From assembly GCF_037975245.1 (NCBI RefSeq), contig NC_092571.1:14937917-15001916 (forward strand): a stretch of DNA of 64,000 bases, written 5' to 3'. Below, in pieces: positions 1-23,100 of this stretch (the first letter of the stretch is position 1; each line of letters starts with the position of its first letter). Under the pieces are notes generated by a model, which ran no database searches, was not told the origin of the DNA, and saw nothing but the letters and a program-made list of their open reading frames with translations. This DNA is from Apostichopus japonicus (taxonomy: Eukaryota > Echinodermata > Holothuroidea > Aspidochirotida > Stichopodidae). The position numbers and the translations under genes were made by a program.

Positions 1-3000
1 CCATGCAACATTGAAGAGGCTGGTCAAATTTGATCCACGAAGGAGATCTACTTTACATATGTCGTATCGAACGAAATAGTGCAAACTGTTAGAACTACTT
101 GTAAAGTGACGGCACTAGAAATAATACATCCCCTCACTCCTCCCTCCCTCCCTTCCTCCCCCTCCCTCCCCCCCCCTCGAAAAAATAATAGATAGGTAGA
201 TACAAAATAAAAGAAAAAAGTAGGTTAGATCAACAATTTTTAAAATACCCACAGACTGTTGAATAATTTGGTAAGCTGAAAAAAATAAATCCTGTTTGGC
301 CTATTCTATTAAGTTATACAGTATCTGTGGCAAACAACCTTCGCCTTGCACCTAAAGGCAAATATTTGAGCCCTTACGTATTCAATGGAAAACAGGGCAA
401 GGACGAATTTTTTGGGCAACACATAAACTCATTTATTATGGTAAGTACTGTAAGTAAATTAGATAAATCCAAGATTTAAACTAATTGACCTTAAATCTCC
501 GAAAATCTAGGCATGCTTAAGTCCCTTCAAGTTTTGTCAAAAATCTATTCGAGAGACCTAGTATTGTACTCGCGTTACAAATTTATTCTGCCTTAAAGTT
601 TACCTGGAGGTGAGTATGCGAATGTAGGTTGATCATGGCGATTATAATATACAAAGCTGGTTGAATATCTGCGTGTTATGTAATCAGTCGGGGTAGAATT
701 ATATCACTACTCCAGTTTCAGGACGCCCTCAGTTGGGGGGGGGGCAATAAAGTGGGGATAGTGCACCTTACTTTTCAGCCTCAAGCAAAAGTTCAAAAGT
801 TTATCCCGTCCACCCACCTCTGCTTCGAATTTGAATGTTTTGTTTCAATATCAAAAATACAACGACCAAACTTGTTTTCATAAAAAACCGACCGTTCTAG
901 AAATAGCTGAACCGCTGAGAGAATATCTTGACTTACTATAGACCCCTGTGCTGAAGTGGAGTAATATTTCTTGAGATATTATCTTTCAAATCCTGTCAAC
1001 GTAAATGTATATATGCAGAACGAACAATTTATCACCAGATAGTACGTGAGGAAAGTGCTCACGTTCAGAATCGGCAAAATGTAAACAATTTATATGTTTG
1101 GGAATAACTGTTCGGAATTTTATTGAGGCACGGCTGCAATGCCCTTGTGTTTGTTGGTTAAGTGGACCCACCGTAAATTCTGCATACCCCCATCATTCCG
1201 CTCACTTGAAGACGTGACTCTTTAGAGGCCATTAAAAAAGAATCGTTGGTTTTGGAGGTCCAGGGTTAAAAACCTTACTCTCCGTAGTTTCGTCTTTCAA
1301 CTATCATCGAGGGATGGTCACGGAAGTCAGGTCCATTAACAAGACTTCCTATTGGCTGCTGCGTTTACTGAATAAAGACGACGTGTACCTCTTTAGTAAA
1401 CACCGTCCTGGAGGGTGGGGGAGGGGTCTGTTGTGTGGGGTGCTTTAGTAAAAAAACATATAGTGCTCGATTCTGCAACTGACATATCTATTTGTCAACT
1501 GACGTTTTGACGCATGCAGGTATAATACTGTTAACGTCCCAGGCAACACGTACGACCGTCCTCTGCCCTTGGAAAATGTGGATCTTTGAAAATTGGGGAG
1601 GGTGCGTGTACGCACCCGTCGCACCCCCTTGATTCTCCTCCTGGTCTATGGTCACGTGTTTACTTGGATTTTGAACAACTACTTTATGAGATCCACACGG
1701 ATGCAAGTATTATTCACTTCGAGTAGATCGAAGTGAAGAAGGATAGCTCATGTCTCTTTAGATTAACCAGATATACCTGTGAGGTCATTCGAAATGAAAA
1801 GTTCCAAGCATCAGCTCTCAATACTTCCTATAAGTGGTTCAGGTCACTGGGTAGCCTGGTAGGATTTCTGTGAGTTGATAGTCTCAAATAAGGAATCCCT
1901 GCAGATGGTGGCCAAGTTGAGTCGATCTGGACAAGTTGAGTGGTTATATGCAGTGACCTGGCTAGATTTTTTTCTGCAGCACACGATCTGTCTTTTGTGG
2001 CCTATAGATTATAGCCTATAAGGTTGCACGCAGGCATAGTGAAACAAAGCAGATCAAATTAACGTTTATAGCCTACATAGATTAGTACTGGCATATTATC
2101 CTTGTAACTGTTCCCGTTGTTCATCCATTAGCCACCCCTGCCCATATTTACTCCTACCCCTCCCATAATAACCCCTACCCTCCCCCCGTACACAACTTAT
2201 TCTCATCCGCCTATAGTTAGACACAACAAGTTGGTCGTTAGAGGAGATTAGCCGTAAATCATTACATTTTGTACTACCCTAATATATGACGAGAGTTCGC
2301 GATATTCGTCTGTCGTTTAGTACGTTAATAGAATGGATCAATATTTTTTGGCCGAACTGACTTGAATTAAATACAATTTGCCTTTAAATCCTGCAGTATT
2401 CAAAACAAGGGGTATTCAAACCGGGGAGTATTCAAACCGGGAGTACCCCCCTCAGCGTTTCAAATCCATTATGCGCTACCCATGAACGTATTGTAGTCCA
2501 ATATGCAATAGTGTTAATATTTATAATGCACAATAATACATTTTCTAAGTAAATCGACAACAAAAATAAAGATGACTGTGAAGTGATACAGATTGTATGG
2601 GAAGTAAACAGTGTGGATGTGATCCGTGATGATATACGGCAATCATACGGCATGTCAACGGGACCATGACGGTTGACTATAAGGCGTGTACTCGACACAA
2701 CCAGTCATTGCAGAAGGCCCGGAGCGTTGTGAGATGATTGTCAACGCGTCGTCGATAAACGTGATAAATGGGATAAACGTTACTAAGCAAGAAGCTCGAA
2801 CGTTGCCTAGTAGTTTTGGCGGGAAATTAAGAACAAGATGTGGCTTTAACTGTTGTTACATAGCTTGCATTTCCACAGCAATAAGTCTCGACACACGATA
2901 ATCCAATCCACACCTGTATCACGCTCTCAGGCTTTCGAGAACGCGTTCTTATTATGGGAATATGTTGCGCGTCGTCGAATGAATATATGGTGTGTTCTCG

Positions 3001-4653
3001 TGAATTCTGTGTTATACGCTTTGTTGACACGTAGACAAACTTATCACGTGAGTGAAAACGCGACACTGATTCGTTGTTCGACCACGCGTTTATAGTAGAA
3101 GGTGGTTATCTGGCTCGCCATACAGAGAAGGTATACCGTGGCTTCTAATTGACACCCCTTCGTTAAGCACCCTCAACAAAAGATGTTTTGAGTAGAAATC
3201 GCCAACTGAATGTAACGTTAGATAGCTCAGTTAGTTCAGTACGGCACTTACGAATTATTACGGTATGATGTATCTCTTTCCAGTTACCACACCTTTCTTT
3301 GATCATTGAACTAAAGTGTTCTACACGTACCGTATGTTTTTTTTTTTTTTTCATTTCGGAGAGCGGGAACGTTATATAACAAAGTAACATTTAACCTGAT
3401 GTTTCGAAGGCTAATCCATGACAGTCTATTTCTATTTCTATTCACGGCCACCAAAGAATTTTTGCACTCGAATCAACCATTTGCGTCATTTTGACTTCAA
3501 TCGCTGAAGGCTAGCCGACGGCATGCATGTAAAATAAACACATTATAACAGAGAGATACTTCATTTAGGTATAATGTGCTAACATTACACATTATCCAAC
3601 ATGCACACACTATATCCTATGGTAATATATACATAATTTAACCTTCATGTTTAAAGCGACTACACGTATACGGAGGATAGCTTATAGTTCCATTCGGTGA
3701 CGTCATTTAATTACGAGACAATAATCATTGAGCAAAGAAAAATATGTTCGACTCATTGCGGTCATTTCACATTCGATTGACATTTTCGTTGCCGATGAAA
3801 AAATTATCTTGAATATAATTGAAGTACTTTAAGACAAATATTTAAAAGGAAAAATATAAAAGGTCATTACTAGCGAAGCAGATAATTTGCTATTATTTGA
3901 AGGAAGAAAAATGTTAGAGCATATATATACCTTTTGTTTTAGTGACCTTATTAGTGTTTCTTGGTAATTTCTTTAAGTAATTTCAAGTGGCTCTATTGAG
4001 GTAACTAATCCACTGTATGATTTTTTGGTTAAATACATTATATACAAGGGTAATATGCCTACATATATCAGCTGCAAATCACAAGTGACCAATATGCCAA
4101 TCACAAGCAAGCTAGAAAAATTAGACCGTTTTTGGTCTTTTTTCTTTCTTTTTTCAATGTCGTTGAAAAAGATCTCAACCATAACATGAGAATTATTTCA
4201 TGAAAGTATAATGTAAATATCTTACGGTTAAAAGTTGTTTGAGAACGACAGAAATTTTCATGGCTTTGACAATTTTTTTATTAAACCCTGCACAGCGGAC
4301 TAAAATATGAACGTAACAAACTTAAATCAATAAATCACAAAGTGTTTCCATTTACGGTAATGCTTAACACGCTTTACGTTTCGATAATCTGTGAAACTTT
4401 GTTTCATCTCATAATTCCCGCTTCTTATCACCCCCCCCCCTTCTCATCACAAACCCACTCCCATATAATCAGACGAACTGAATATCCCACTGTATATAGT
4501 TTACTAAAGTAGAATGCACACGCCCTCTATAAAATTCTTACTGTATACTTCTGCTTTAATAAGATTTTCATTTCTTAACCATTATTTCTTTGTTTTGTTT
4601 TTGTTTTTGCTTTATTTTATTTATTTTACAAATAAATATTTCTCTTTCGACAG
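1..4653. other. No gene recognised; probably intron of the glutamate receptor gene
   Basis: It holds a pyrimidine run (about 127-177), poly-G/C runs and a T run (3338-3351). Small open frames here show no conserved words and no splice-phase support. Expected upstream ligand-domain words of the receptor were looked for and not found. Confidence 0.6.
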
Positions 4654-13175
<8,522 letters not shown>

Positions 13176-13449
13176 TCAAGGAGAACGAAGAATCAAGAAA
13201 CTCTCTTCCGGACTGAACTTTACGGAATCCACATATTTATGTTTCGATTTGAGTGACCAAACATGACAAGGTGATCACCAGTTCTTAATCTGCTCCTCTT
13301 TATCAACATTTTGACAGTTCACAACCAGAGGTGAAACCACGTTTGCTTCTGGCAGACTATTAAGAAACTGTACATTACTTAAAAATATACAACATGCATG
13401 TGCAGTACAACCTAACCAGTCGAAATCCCCAGGGTCGAAGCTAGACATT

Positions 13450-13509
13450 TCTTTAATGGGGGGGTGTCCCCCAGTGTGGCTACGCCACTGGACACCCCTC
13501 CCATTAAAA
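13450..13509. repeat. Long GC-rich hairpin (abutting MITE ends)
   Basis: TTTAATGGG...GGTGTCC pairs with GGACACC...CCCATTAAA around an inner TGGC-TAC-GCCA turn, making a near-continuous stem of over 20 bp. The turn GGCTACGCCACTGG resembles a MITE terminus, so this may be two MITE ends joined or a relic of excision. Confidence 0.7.
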
Positions 13510-16500
13510 CGTATGCCCTGGACGTCATATCATCTTAACCCCTTCCCCCTCCCCAGTACAAATATTTTGGTTACGCCTGTTCACAACTTACTGATTTAGC
13601 CTTGGACAGTCTTGTCACCTTGCCTACATTTGTTAAGTGTCTCTTTTTGTAGGCTACTTCAGATGCGTCTGAACGGTTAGGCGGGCGGGTGGGGGGGGGG
13701 GAAAGCATTTTATACTTTCTTAAACTTCCCTACCCCCCCCCCCATTCCCCCAGTTGTTCATACTTCAGGATCTGCCTTAAATACCGTACAACCTACTTAA
13801 CCTAAACGCTCGTGACGAAAATATTTTACACCAAAAGTCGGAAAATTTGGCACCATTAAGCAGGGCAGTAGGACATCAACAATCTCTCAAGGGTCACCAA
13901 AGAATCACTTAAGGTAAGGGAAGACTTTAGGTAGAATTTTAGTCTTGAGATGTAATCTCCAAGAAAAAAAAGAAGAGTAGGCCTACATTTTTTTAAAAGG
14001 TTTTAAAATACTAACCTTTCAAAATATGCTGAATTTACACTCTGGAATGCTCCTTTAAGGTTAAATTGCCAATGACGTCATTCTACAGTGCATGCCTCAT
14101 TGTAAATGTAAATCCATGATTACATCAATTCTAATAACTCAACCGAAATAGGTCAAAAAGAGTCAAATTAAACCAAATAAAAAAGATAATGAGAGCAAGG
14201 GCGAAATGACTGTTTGGTTTATTGTAAGATTCAAACAATACAATATTCTTTTCTTCCTGGACGAACAAGAACAAAAGCACCTTTGTTTTTACAAGTTGGC
14301 AAATTATGAAGGGCAAAAAAAACACCAAAAAATGAAGAAACAACTTTTGTAGAAATCTGTGGTAAGGAGGATTATTTGCACACTTTTTGAATACATGAAT
14401 GCATCATATGTTATATTACTTTGTATAAAAAAATTGTATGTATATAACCTGTTCATAACAAAAAATGTTTATGAAATAAAAATCTTTTCTTTTTATACAA
14501 CTATTGAGAAATTCCTTAATACTTATTTCAAATCTTGTTTCCCATGTTCCCAGTCCTGGAGAAAAACGAAAAAAGAAGAATCGGTCTACCTTCCAATGGA
14601 ACACTAACATTGTAAACAAAAACTAGAGCTCTTACAAGTTGCACAGCAGTTTATGAGGGACTCATGTATCATAATAAAAATATAAAAAAGAATTAAATAT
14701 CATTCAGAAAAAATGCTCTGCATCTCTTCTTACACTCTTGCGGTAACAATTTTGGTCATATCGTAAGGCATCTCGCCGTCCGATACAGATATAATATTAC
14801 CCTTTGAGTTGCAAAATAATTCCAAAAGTTTAAGCTTAAGCAGTGTAGCCTAGAGCAATTGGAATTTAATCGACATGTAATGTGATGACATGAAAAAACT
14901 GCCACGCCAGCAAGCTGTGGATATATTGTGCCCATGGCCGCTACTAAGTGGCATAGACCTTTAATTACTACATGAAACAGTATGAAACCCCTTTTGATGA
15001 GGAAGATGTCAAAAGAGAGATTATGATGATGGAAGCATAAAATTTGTTTGTTTTGGCAAAAGTAAGCCCTGCTTCCTTGGGATTTTAGAAGGATATTTCC
15101 AATTGCAGATAATGTAAAAAACGCTTGTCTTAACAGAGAAAAATGTTCCACACTGCCTGTTCAGGGGGAAAACCCCATCTCAACATCCTCGAGATATGGT
15201 TTTGATTGAATGTAACCTATTTGGACTGGCTTAACTTTCGATTCTTTAATGGGTGTGAAGACTCGCGCATAAAGAAACATCTCATGCCGGTAATCTGACC
15301 TAGTTTCCACTGAGGTGTAACAGAAGTGTTAGACACCACCATCGATCCCAGAAAATACACACACAGCTTGCTACCGTAATTAGACACCACTGTACAGTCA
15401 ATGCATACAGCTACGGTCAATGCCCACAACACAGTGTCTATGGCAGCGATGGATATCTCAGGTCTAGATAAAAGATAACAAGGTATCACATTTCAATACT
15501 GTCTGCATTTTGTAGCGACAAGGAAAAAACTTCACTTGCAAGCAACGGAAAGTTAACTTTTTCAGAGTGCGGCACGCGGTTTGGGGCGAGTCTTCAATGC
15601 CTTTAATAGGGAGAACATATCACAGCTAGGTGGGTCTGTGATGTCATCACGACAAATGAAGTTCTTCAAAAGCTTCACATTCATGTTATAATTCGCCATG
15701 TTGATTTGTTACCTTGAAACCTGATACATTTGGAATGTTTGCTGAAATAGCTGTCAATGTTCTCTGTGTTTTAGAATTTCATCAATAAGACAACTTTTTT
15801 GTAGAAATATTACTTTCCTCTGCGAACATGTGAGCTTACTATTATAAAGAGAAAACAAGAACGATTTTCAGCTGAAATTGCCATGAAGGTGGCATACTCC
15901 TATTAGCGTCTATATCAATCCGCCCCAAGAGTTCTCCTTCAGGAAAAGTGCCAATTAGGAGCAGGAGAACAACTTTTTTGGATGTTAAAGAGCATGAATG
16001 GAAGTACATGTGGTGCAAACCTTAGGTCAATTGAGGCAACTTTAGACCAGTTTAGCCCTCCCAGGAGCAGCATACGAAAATTGTTTATGACTGAGTAAAG
16101 AGGTTTGTTTACAAGTGACGAAGCTTCAGGGTCTCATAGCAAAAATCTACAGGGTCATGGTACGAAAAATTGATGGTGCCATGAAAGGCCAACTTGTCAG
16201 CTATCCGGTCATGGGTAGCGTTTAGCTAGTGAAAACTTCTATCTAGACATAGAGACCACATTACTTTTGTGATTTGGTGTGTAAGTCAATGGGGCTTTTA
16301 ATGGGAGTATGCTACCTTAAAGGCATCATGCCCCCTGCTGTTGCCAGATTACCAAATTACCAAAAAATTACCAAATTACCAAAAACAAGGAAAAAAAGTA
16401 TTCCCTGTGCCATACAAAAATACTGAGGATGTGGTATGGACCTAAAGATGCAGAAAAACTCCAGCAGGTTTGTAAAGCAATCAATTTCAACCACTGGAAT

Positions 16501-16559
16501 ATAGCCTTTTACCAACTAAACCAGCCTACTTGTTTGACATTAAGATTAAAAAAAAAACA

Positions 16560-16805
16560 CCACTTCATTTTATAAATCATATCACATAGTACCTATAATA
16601 CTAATAACATAAGCCCAATTAACTTTATAAATTGTATCATCACCTATAACACTAATATCATCAACCAACTTTACTTTATAGATAATATCACATAGCACCT
16701 ATAATACTATAATCAATTAACCCCCTTTACTTTATAGATAATATCACATAGCACCTATAATACTAATATCAATTAACCCCCTTTACTTTATAGATAATAT
16801 CACGA
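16560..16805. repeat. Tandem repeat, ~59-bp unit, about four copies
   Basis: TATCACATAGCACCTATAATA and CTTTACTTTATAGATAA recur; the last two units are nearly identical and the first two are diverged. It lies just beyond the 3' end of the ankyrin gene. Confidence 0.8.
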
Positions 16806-17064
16806 AGCATCCATGACAACTTGGTAAGCGTAAACTGGGCTAGGGAGAGCGATGGAAGAGTATGTCATACCAAGGCAAACACTTCATGTATAGCTTGCAT
16901 CACCCAACTGTCTAGAATCACTGTCAGTTTATAGTGACAAATTAACACCTTCCAGCCGAATTATTACATGAAAATTTAACTTGTAAAGGGAGTAGCCATT
17001 TCCCATGTTGTTTTTCTGCCATTGACTTGCCAGTTGCAGACTGTAGTAAAATTTGACTTTCCAA

Positions 17065-17197
17065 TCAACTTTCAATTTCCTGTTCTTCACCGACAAAGTA
17101 CCTCGCTACTAAGTCCCTCTTCTGGAGGTCTCTGCCCTCCTCTGAGTGATTGCTGGCGGCAGACTTGATTCTGTCACGTTTCTTCTTCTCTCCTCGT
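17065..17197 (-). CDS. Ankyrin gene terminal exon with stop codon
   Basis: The - strand acceptor is taccctcgcag|acgagg; the exon is entered in phase 2 and runs 44 codons to TGA. The protein end is strongly charged: RRGEKKKRDRIK, then an acidic finish. Good phase fit with the preceding exon is the main support. Confidence 0.8.
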
Positions 17198-20100
17198 CTG
17201 CGAGGGTAGAAAACGATAGATAAAAAAAACGTTCGGGACGTAAACTTTGGGTGGGCTAGGTATGAACCTTTTACATAATAAAAGATCAAATCCTTTCCAC
17301 CACTGAAACTCAAACAATTTATGCCTGTGTGAAGGTAATTCAGGATTAGGGAATTTTTTTTCAACATCCTCCAGATGATATCTTGGCAGATGAAAGCAGA
17401 TTTTAGCGTTTTCATTCTATAATTTCTAATGACACTTGTTTTGTTATTCTGTTAGATCTCATGAAACAAATAACAGTGATATTGTCCATTTTTCCCCTTT
17501 TTTTTGTGGTGAGAAAATTACGAAATAAACCCATAACTTGACTTCTAGTAGCCCAAACAAGCAGTACTTACATATTATTAAACAAAAAACTATCCTCTTG
17601 ATTGAACTTTCTTTAAAAAAAATAAATAAATAAAATAACCAAATTCAGTCAGTGGACTACAGACTATGTTCCTATTTGACACGGTCAGGGGTTGTCTTTC
17701 GTAACTCTTAAAAATGAATCGAACCCGAAAGCGACGATCAAATTGAACTTACGCTTTGTTTTACAATCCATTTATGATCTTACGTAAACAACAATGACAT
17801 GTGCAAGACGAAGGGGATTTGCAAGAAGGTATTAACAAATCAAGCTGAACCCGATGGGGACTTCAATTTTATTTGTAGTTTGACGAAGCTTTTAAAACTT
17901 TCAAGAAACTGATACTCCTAAAGTCGTTCCACAACGACATAAAATGAAAGGGCAGGCATCATTAATGGCATATTATATGTTACGAACAAACAAAAACGGC
18001 AATGAGTATAAAAGACGAGGCTAAAAAGTATAAAAAACAGGGTAAAAGATCAGTTGACTTGTTTTTCGTGCAAGAGAGTTGTTTTCGACATTTCGATTTC
18101 TCAAACTCTCATTCTCGCTTGAAACAGGTGATCGAACCTGCCAAGTATAGATGGTCACAGAATTTTGAAGATGATGAACATGTTGCATTTAAAACAAGGT
18201 GTTTCTTGAAGTAATTTACAGGGCAATATCATTTCACGAAACCCGATCGACGTTTTATTAATTTTGGTAGACGTACCCAAATGAGGTTTTAAAATCTACA
18301 ACAGTGGCATGTAGAAATAAGTAAGGACATGGGTTGCTCTCCCCTACCACCCTCCCCCTCCCTGAATAAGGATTTCCTATTTCATGAATCAACAAAATTG
18401 CAGGATACTATATCTGGGGTTAATAAATTGGTATTTGTGCATGACGGCTCAATTGTACATTAAAATGAACATTGTCTCAAGAGCAGAGTGACTGGTGCCA
18501 TTGTTATTATTACTATCATACTAACTTAGATGACTAAAATGACATACTTTATCTTTTATTTCTCTTGCATTTGCACAAAATGTAAAATCATAAGTGGTAT
18601 CGTGAAAGAAAGAACATTTTCAATGAAAGACAATAAATTAAATTAGAAGAGGCACAACAAAATATATAAATATAAATGACATACCTGACTTTCGGTAGAG
18701 GTGATGTGAAGATGGTTTTCTTTGATTTGCTAACCATCTGTTGTACAATGTTTGGTTGATGGGTCCTCTCCCATTCCAACAGCTCAAACGTGTCCTTACA
18801 ATGCACGCACTGAAGTTCATTTTTACCTGCCAAGAACCCCCCAAAAAAAAAAAAATTAACGAAGACTGAGAATATGAGTGCAAAAGGTCACAGGTCACAC
18901 ACAACTTCTGCTGGTAAATGCAGGCTTTTTTGCAGATTCTTAATCAGGTGCTTAGTGGACTTGAATGCTTATAATGCTAACAAAGATGTCCCTTAGTTCA
19001 ATCTAGCTCAACAACTTGATAGAAACTAGCATCTACAGATTACAAGTAAACACTACTATTTTAATGCTGTTAAGTCAGGCTTTTTGAGGACTCTCATGGC
19101 TAACATGCTAAACTATGCAAACAGAGTTTCTCTTACAGAAAGCAATCAACTCCAATTTGCGGGTGTCTCTTTAACGTTCATCAGTACTGGATTCAAAGTT
19201 AGGCATGCTTAAAGTTGCTGGATATATTCAAAAGGGATGTCCTGGTGGCTCTGCATCTATTTTTTTCTGTTCATTCATTTTGTTCATCCATTAAATTCAT
19301 TCATTCAATTAACAATCCATTCATTCCTTCATCTATTTATCCATTAATTCCTTCATTTTATTCATTCATTCAATGAACAATTTATCCATCCATTCATTCC
19401 TTTATCTATTAACCCATCCATGCATCCAAATATTCCTTCATCTATTTATCATTCATTCATTTTATTATTTTTCCTTTCCTTACAACTCACAAGCTTTCTC
19501 CATGCATAAAGGGTGGCCTTATCAACTTCCCGTGTCCATCCATTTATTCCTTCATCTATTAACCTATGACTTCATTCATTCATTTTTATTATTCATTTCA
19601 ACTCACAAGCTTTCTCCATCCGTAGAGGGTGGCCGTATCGCCTTCCCTTGTCCATTCATCCATGTATTCATTCCTTCATCTATTAACCTATGACTTAATT
19701 CATTCATTTTATCATTCATTTCTCAACTCACAAGCTCTCTCCATCCGTAGAGGGTAGCCGTATCGCCTTCCCTTGTCCATCCATCCATTCCTTCATCTAT
19801 TAACCTATGACTTCATTCATTTGTTTTATCATTCATTTCAACTCACAAGCTTTCTCCATCCGTAGAGGGTGGCCGTATCGCCTTCCCTTGTCCATTCATC
19901 CATGTATTCATTCCTTCATCTATTAACCTATGACTTCATTCATTCAGTTTATCATTCATTTTTCAACTCACAAGCTTTCTCCATCCGTAGAGGGTGGCCG
20001 TATCGCCTTCCCGCCTCCACAGCGGTGTCCCGTTTGTTGTTTTCCAGTGAGAGGTCGGCTCCGTGTTGCAAACAGCAGTGGAAGCACTTTCCATGACCTC

Positions 20101-23100
20101 CAGCCGCTGCCAGATGAGCTGGTGTGTTCTTATTTTCTAGACGAAAATGTTGATTAAAACTTATACATTAAAAATATTTAATGGGTATTTGTAACCGTCT
20201 GTAACATAAATGACATTGTGTATCTGAAATATAAGGTATGCTGATGTTCAGGGGTTTTGGTAGTTAGGAAAATGTTTGTCGGCTTGTAATAATTGAATCA
20301 AAATTTCTTCTGCTTCAGAGAGGATAGTCACTTAATAATAGTTTCACAAAAATTAGAACACTCGGATTTATAAAAGCAAAACACTGTCTTTTTCGAAAGC
20401 CTCCAAATCAAAGTAGTCTATACACTTCAAGGTAATTGATAGCTTAAAACGATTCTACATTTTCATTCTGTTCACATGGCCAAAAAATTCTGTTTGCATG
20501 GCAAAAAATGTGGCAAACCTATTATATATTAATATTTCAAAACTGATATATTGAAAATATTCAAACCAAGGTACTCTCCTAGATCATTTCACCAAATGGG
20601 GATTAATATCAGTCATAACAATAATCAGTAATCAAAGGTATGCTGTATTGGCCCCAAATATGCTATAAATTCAAATATGGTCACCTCTGGTCAAAATTGT
20701 TAAACTATTTTTATTACAACCTTGGAGGAAATATTCCCCACTGGGACATTCAGTCATCTTGTGTGTTCCTTCAAAACTTGGAGAGTGAAGACCTCCAGGA
20801 AAGTACTTTTTGAAACTTCTAGCAATTATAGCGTGCTATAATTTGGGCCCTATACAGACTACCTTCACATGACTGTATTCTAATCTTATCATTTTTCCTT
20901 TTCCTTTTCCTCCTCCTCCTCCTCCTTCTCCTCCTCCTTTCCTCCCAACACCCCAAGTGCTGCAATCTCTTGTTGTTTTTTTGTTGTATTTATCACCATG
21001 TTTAATTTCTGTAATGGAGATCTCAGGGATTTGGAATCGCTGAATCTAAACTATTAAACCTCTTACATGACCTATATAAAAGCAGTGGTTTCAATCTCAA
21101 CTCTGGGTAAAACATTCTACCTTTAATTTAAAAATATGCAAAGGAAAAACTGGCAAAGAGAAAGTCAAAAGGTTTCCGATCCTGGTGGCAACTATGACAT
21201 CATGGAATTACCAAAAAATGATGGCGAGAGTTTTCAACCGACCGGTACTGGATATTTGTCACTGTCTGTAACCAGAGCATAATCCCTATGATGTCATTTA
21301 GGTAATAGCCATACAGAAAAATGGATACCTGACATTAAAATAGAAAACATTGAAATAGATGGCGCTATTACAAAATACTCACTATCGAGGAGGTTAACCG
21401 TGTCAGGATGTTTATCCAGTAGCCAGTGGAGGCAGCTCATCGCTCCTTGAGATGCTGCCTGGGAATGTTTAGAAATGAAAGAAGATTCAGTGACTCGAAA
21501 TGTAGTAAACGGAAGGGGTGGTGTAAGGCCCCTCTCTTTCAACCCCATATATAAAATTCAAATGCATTTTTATTAGAAAACAATTTTTTCTGAAATTTTT
21601 TTTATTTTTATTTTTAAATATTTTTTTCACGCGTAAGGATTGCTCTCACATCCCATCTATGCATTCACAGTTCCTACCAATAATATACTTACAGAGTGAG
21701 TCAGCACTCTTTCAGAGTTGTCGGGGGTTTCTTTGTTTGCCCCGTGCTGCAGGAGAAACCGAAGGCAGTCGATGTGATCCCCCGCTGCCGCATAGTGGGC
21801 GGGTGTCCTTCCGCTCCCATCTTTGGCGTTGGTGTCACAATCCATTTGTGTAAACAGAATGAGACACTCCAGACCTATGGAAAATTATGAACAAAGGGAG
21901 TGCTATGTTCAGTGGCAGAGCTAGGGGTATTGGTCAGGGAGGGCGAGAATGGTCTGTATGGGCGCTTTCGACACTATCTAAGCGGAGTGCCACCACAGGT
22001 TGGCGCGGAGCGTACAGAAATTTTTTGAGTAAAAATACTCCTTAGATCGCCGAAAATGACCCCTTCTGGGCCTCGCTAATTTGTAGATAAACGAAGAATA
22101 AATAGCTGTTAGAGCATTTTGTTAGACAATTACACCAACAAAATGTGACAAATGTCAATAGGTAGATGAGAGCGCAATAAAAAAAGTCAATAAGCGGGAA
22201 TAAGTAAAAAGTAGTAAAAAGCTGAAAAGGGCGCCAGCAGTCCATTTGAGTCTGTCAGGGGTGGCATCCGCCCCCCCCCCCTGACTGTATGGAAGCTCCA
22301 CCACTGGCTATGTTGCTATTGATATTGATGGTATACAAATCATTGTACGCTTTGCATTAGCGTCACTGTTGATTTTTCCACTCTCCTGAAACTCCTATGA
22401 AGTGTGGAACAGTCTTCCAAAACCGTATCGAAAACGCTCAGACTATTGATACTTTCAAGAAATTCCTAAAAAATTACCTGTTTGAGCAAGCGTACAATAG
22501 TTAATGGTGTGTAACTGTCTCATAGCGCCTTTGAACGACTTTAGCTGATATTGGTGCTATATAAATGTTTCTGATAGATTGATTGATTGGTTTCTTCGTT
22601 GCTTAAGCAGCGCACTCGGCTTCTGCTTTAGCCTAACCGTAACTTCAATCATTTATTTTGCTTGGAGAGTTGGCATGAAAAGTCACAAATGATAAGAAAA
22701 GTGTACGGAAGTAGGATAAAGACCGCACTCGCAAATACTCATAACGAGTTAATAATTTATAGAACATAACGTGGTAGGTTTTCTTTGTTCAGATGGCTCG
22801 GTTTTAAGAGTGTGAGGTAGCTTGTTATACAGTGAAGTAGAACGACACTTTAGACTTTCCATACTTTGAGGATTACGACATAAATGAGTTATAACTTGAG
22901 GACAGTAAAAAAATGGATTCCTTTACATATAATAAGGATAATAAAAGGTCAGGATTTAGGATATCATCATGGTTAAATACCAGTAGAGGCATCATCTCCC
23001 TGTGATGCTGCTCATCAAATTTGATAATTATATGAGCAACATTTATTAAACTTTTATTTCTCTAGCCCGAAATATTAAGAACAAGCTCAATAAGCAGATG

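Larger units (their letters stand above)
13176..17064. other. Convergent 3' region between glutamate receptor and ankyrin genes
   Basis: It should include the 3' UTRs of both genes. An AATAAA-type signal occurs on + near 14475, but none is decisive. Contains the hairpin at 13450-13509, G and C runs near 13690-13745 and the tandem repeat at 16560. No coding exon recognised. Confidence 0.6.

Noticed and set aside
2686-3095. Missing 5' exon of the glutamate receptor
   Set aside because: Translations lack any ligand-domain motif of the family.
14131-15489. Small open frames between the convergent genes as extra genes
   Set aside because: No conserved words, no splice-phase partners, composition like the surrounding UTR/intergenic DNA.
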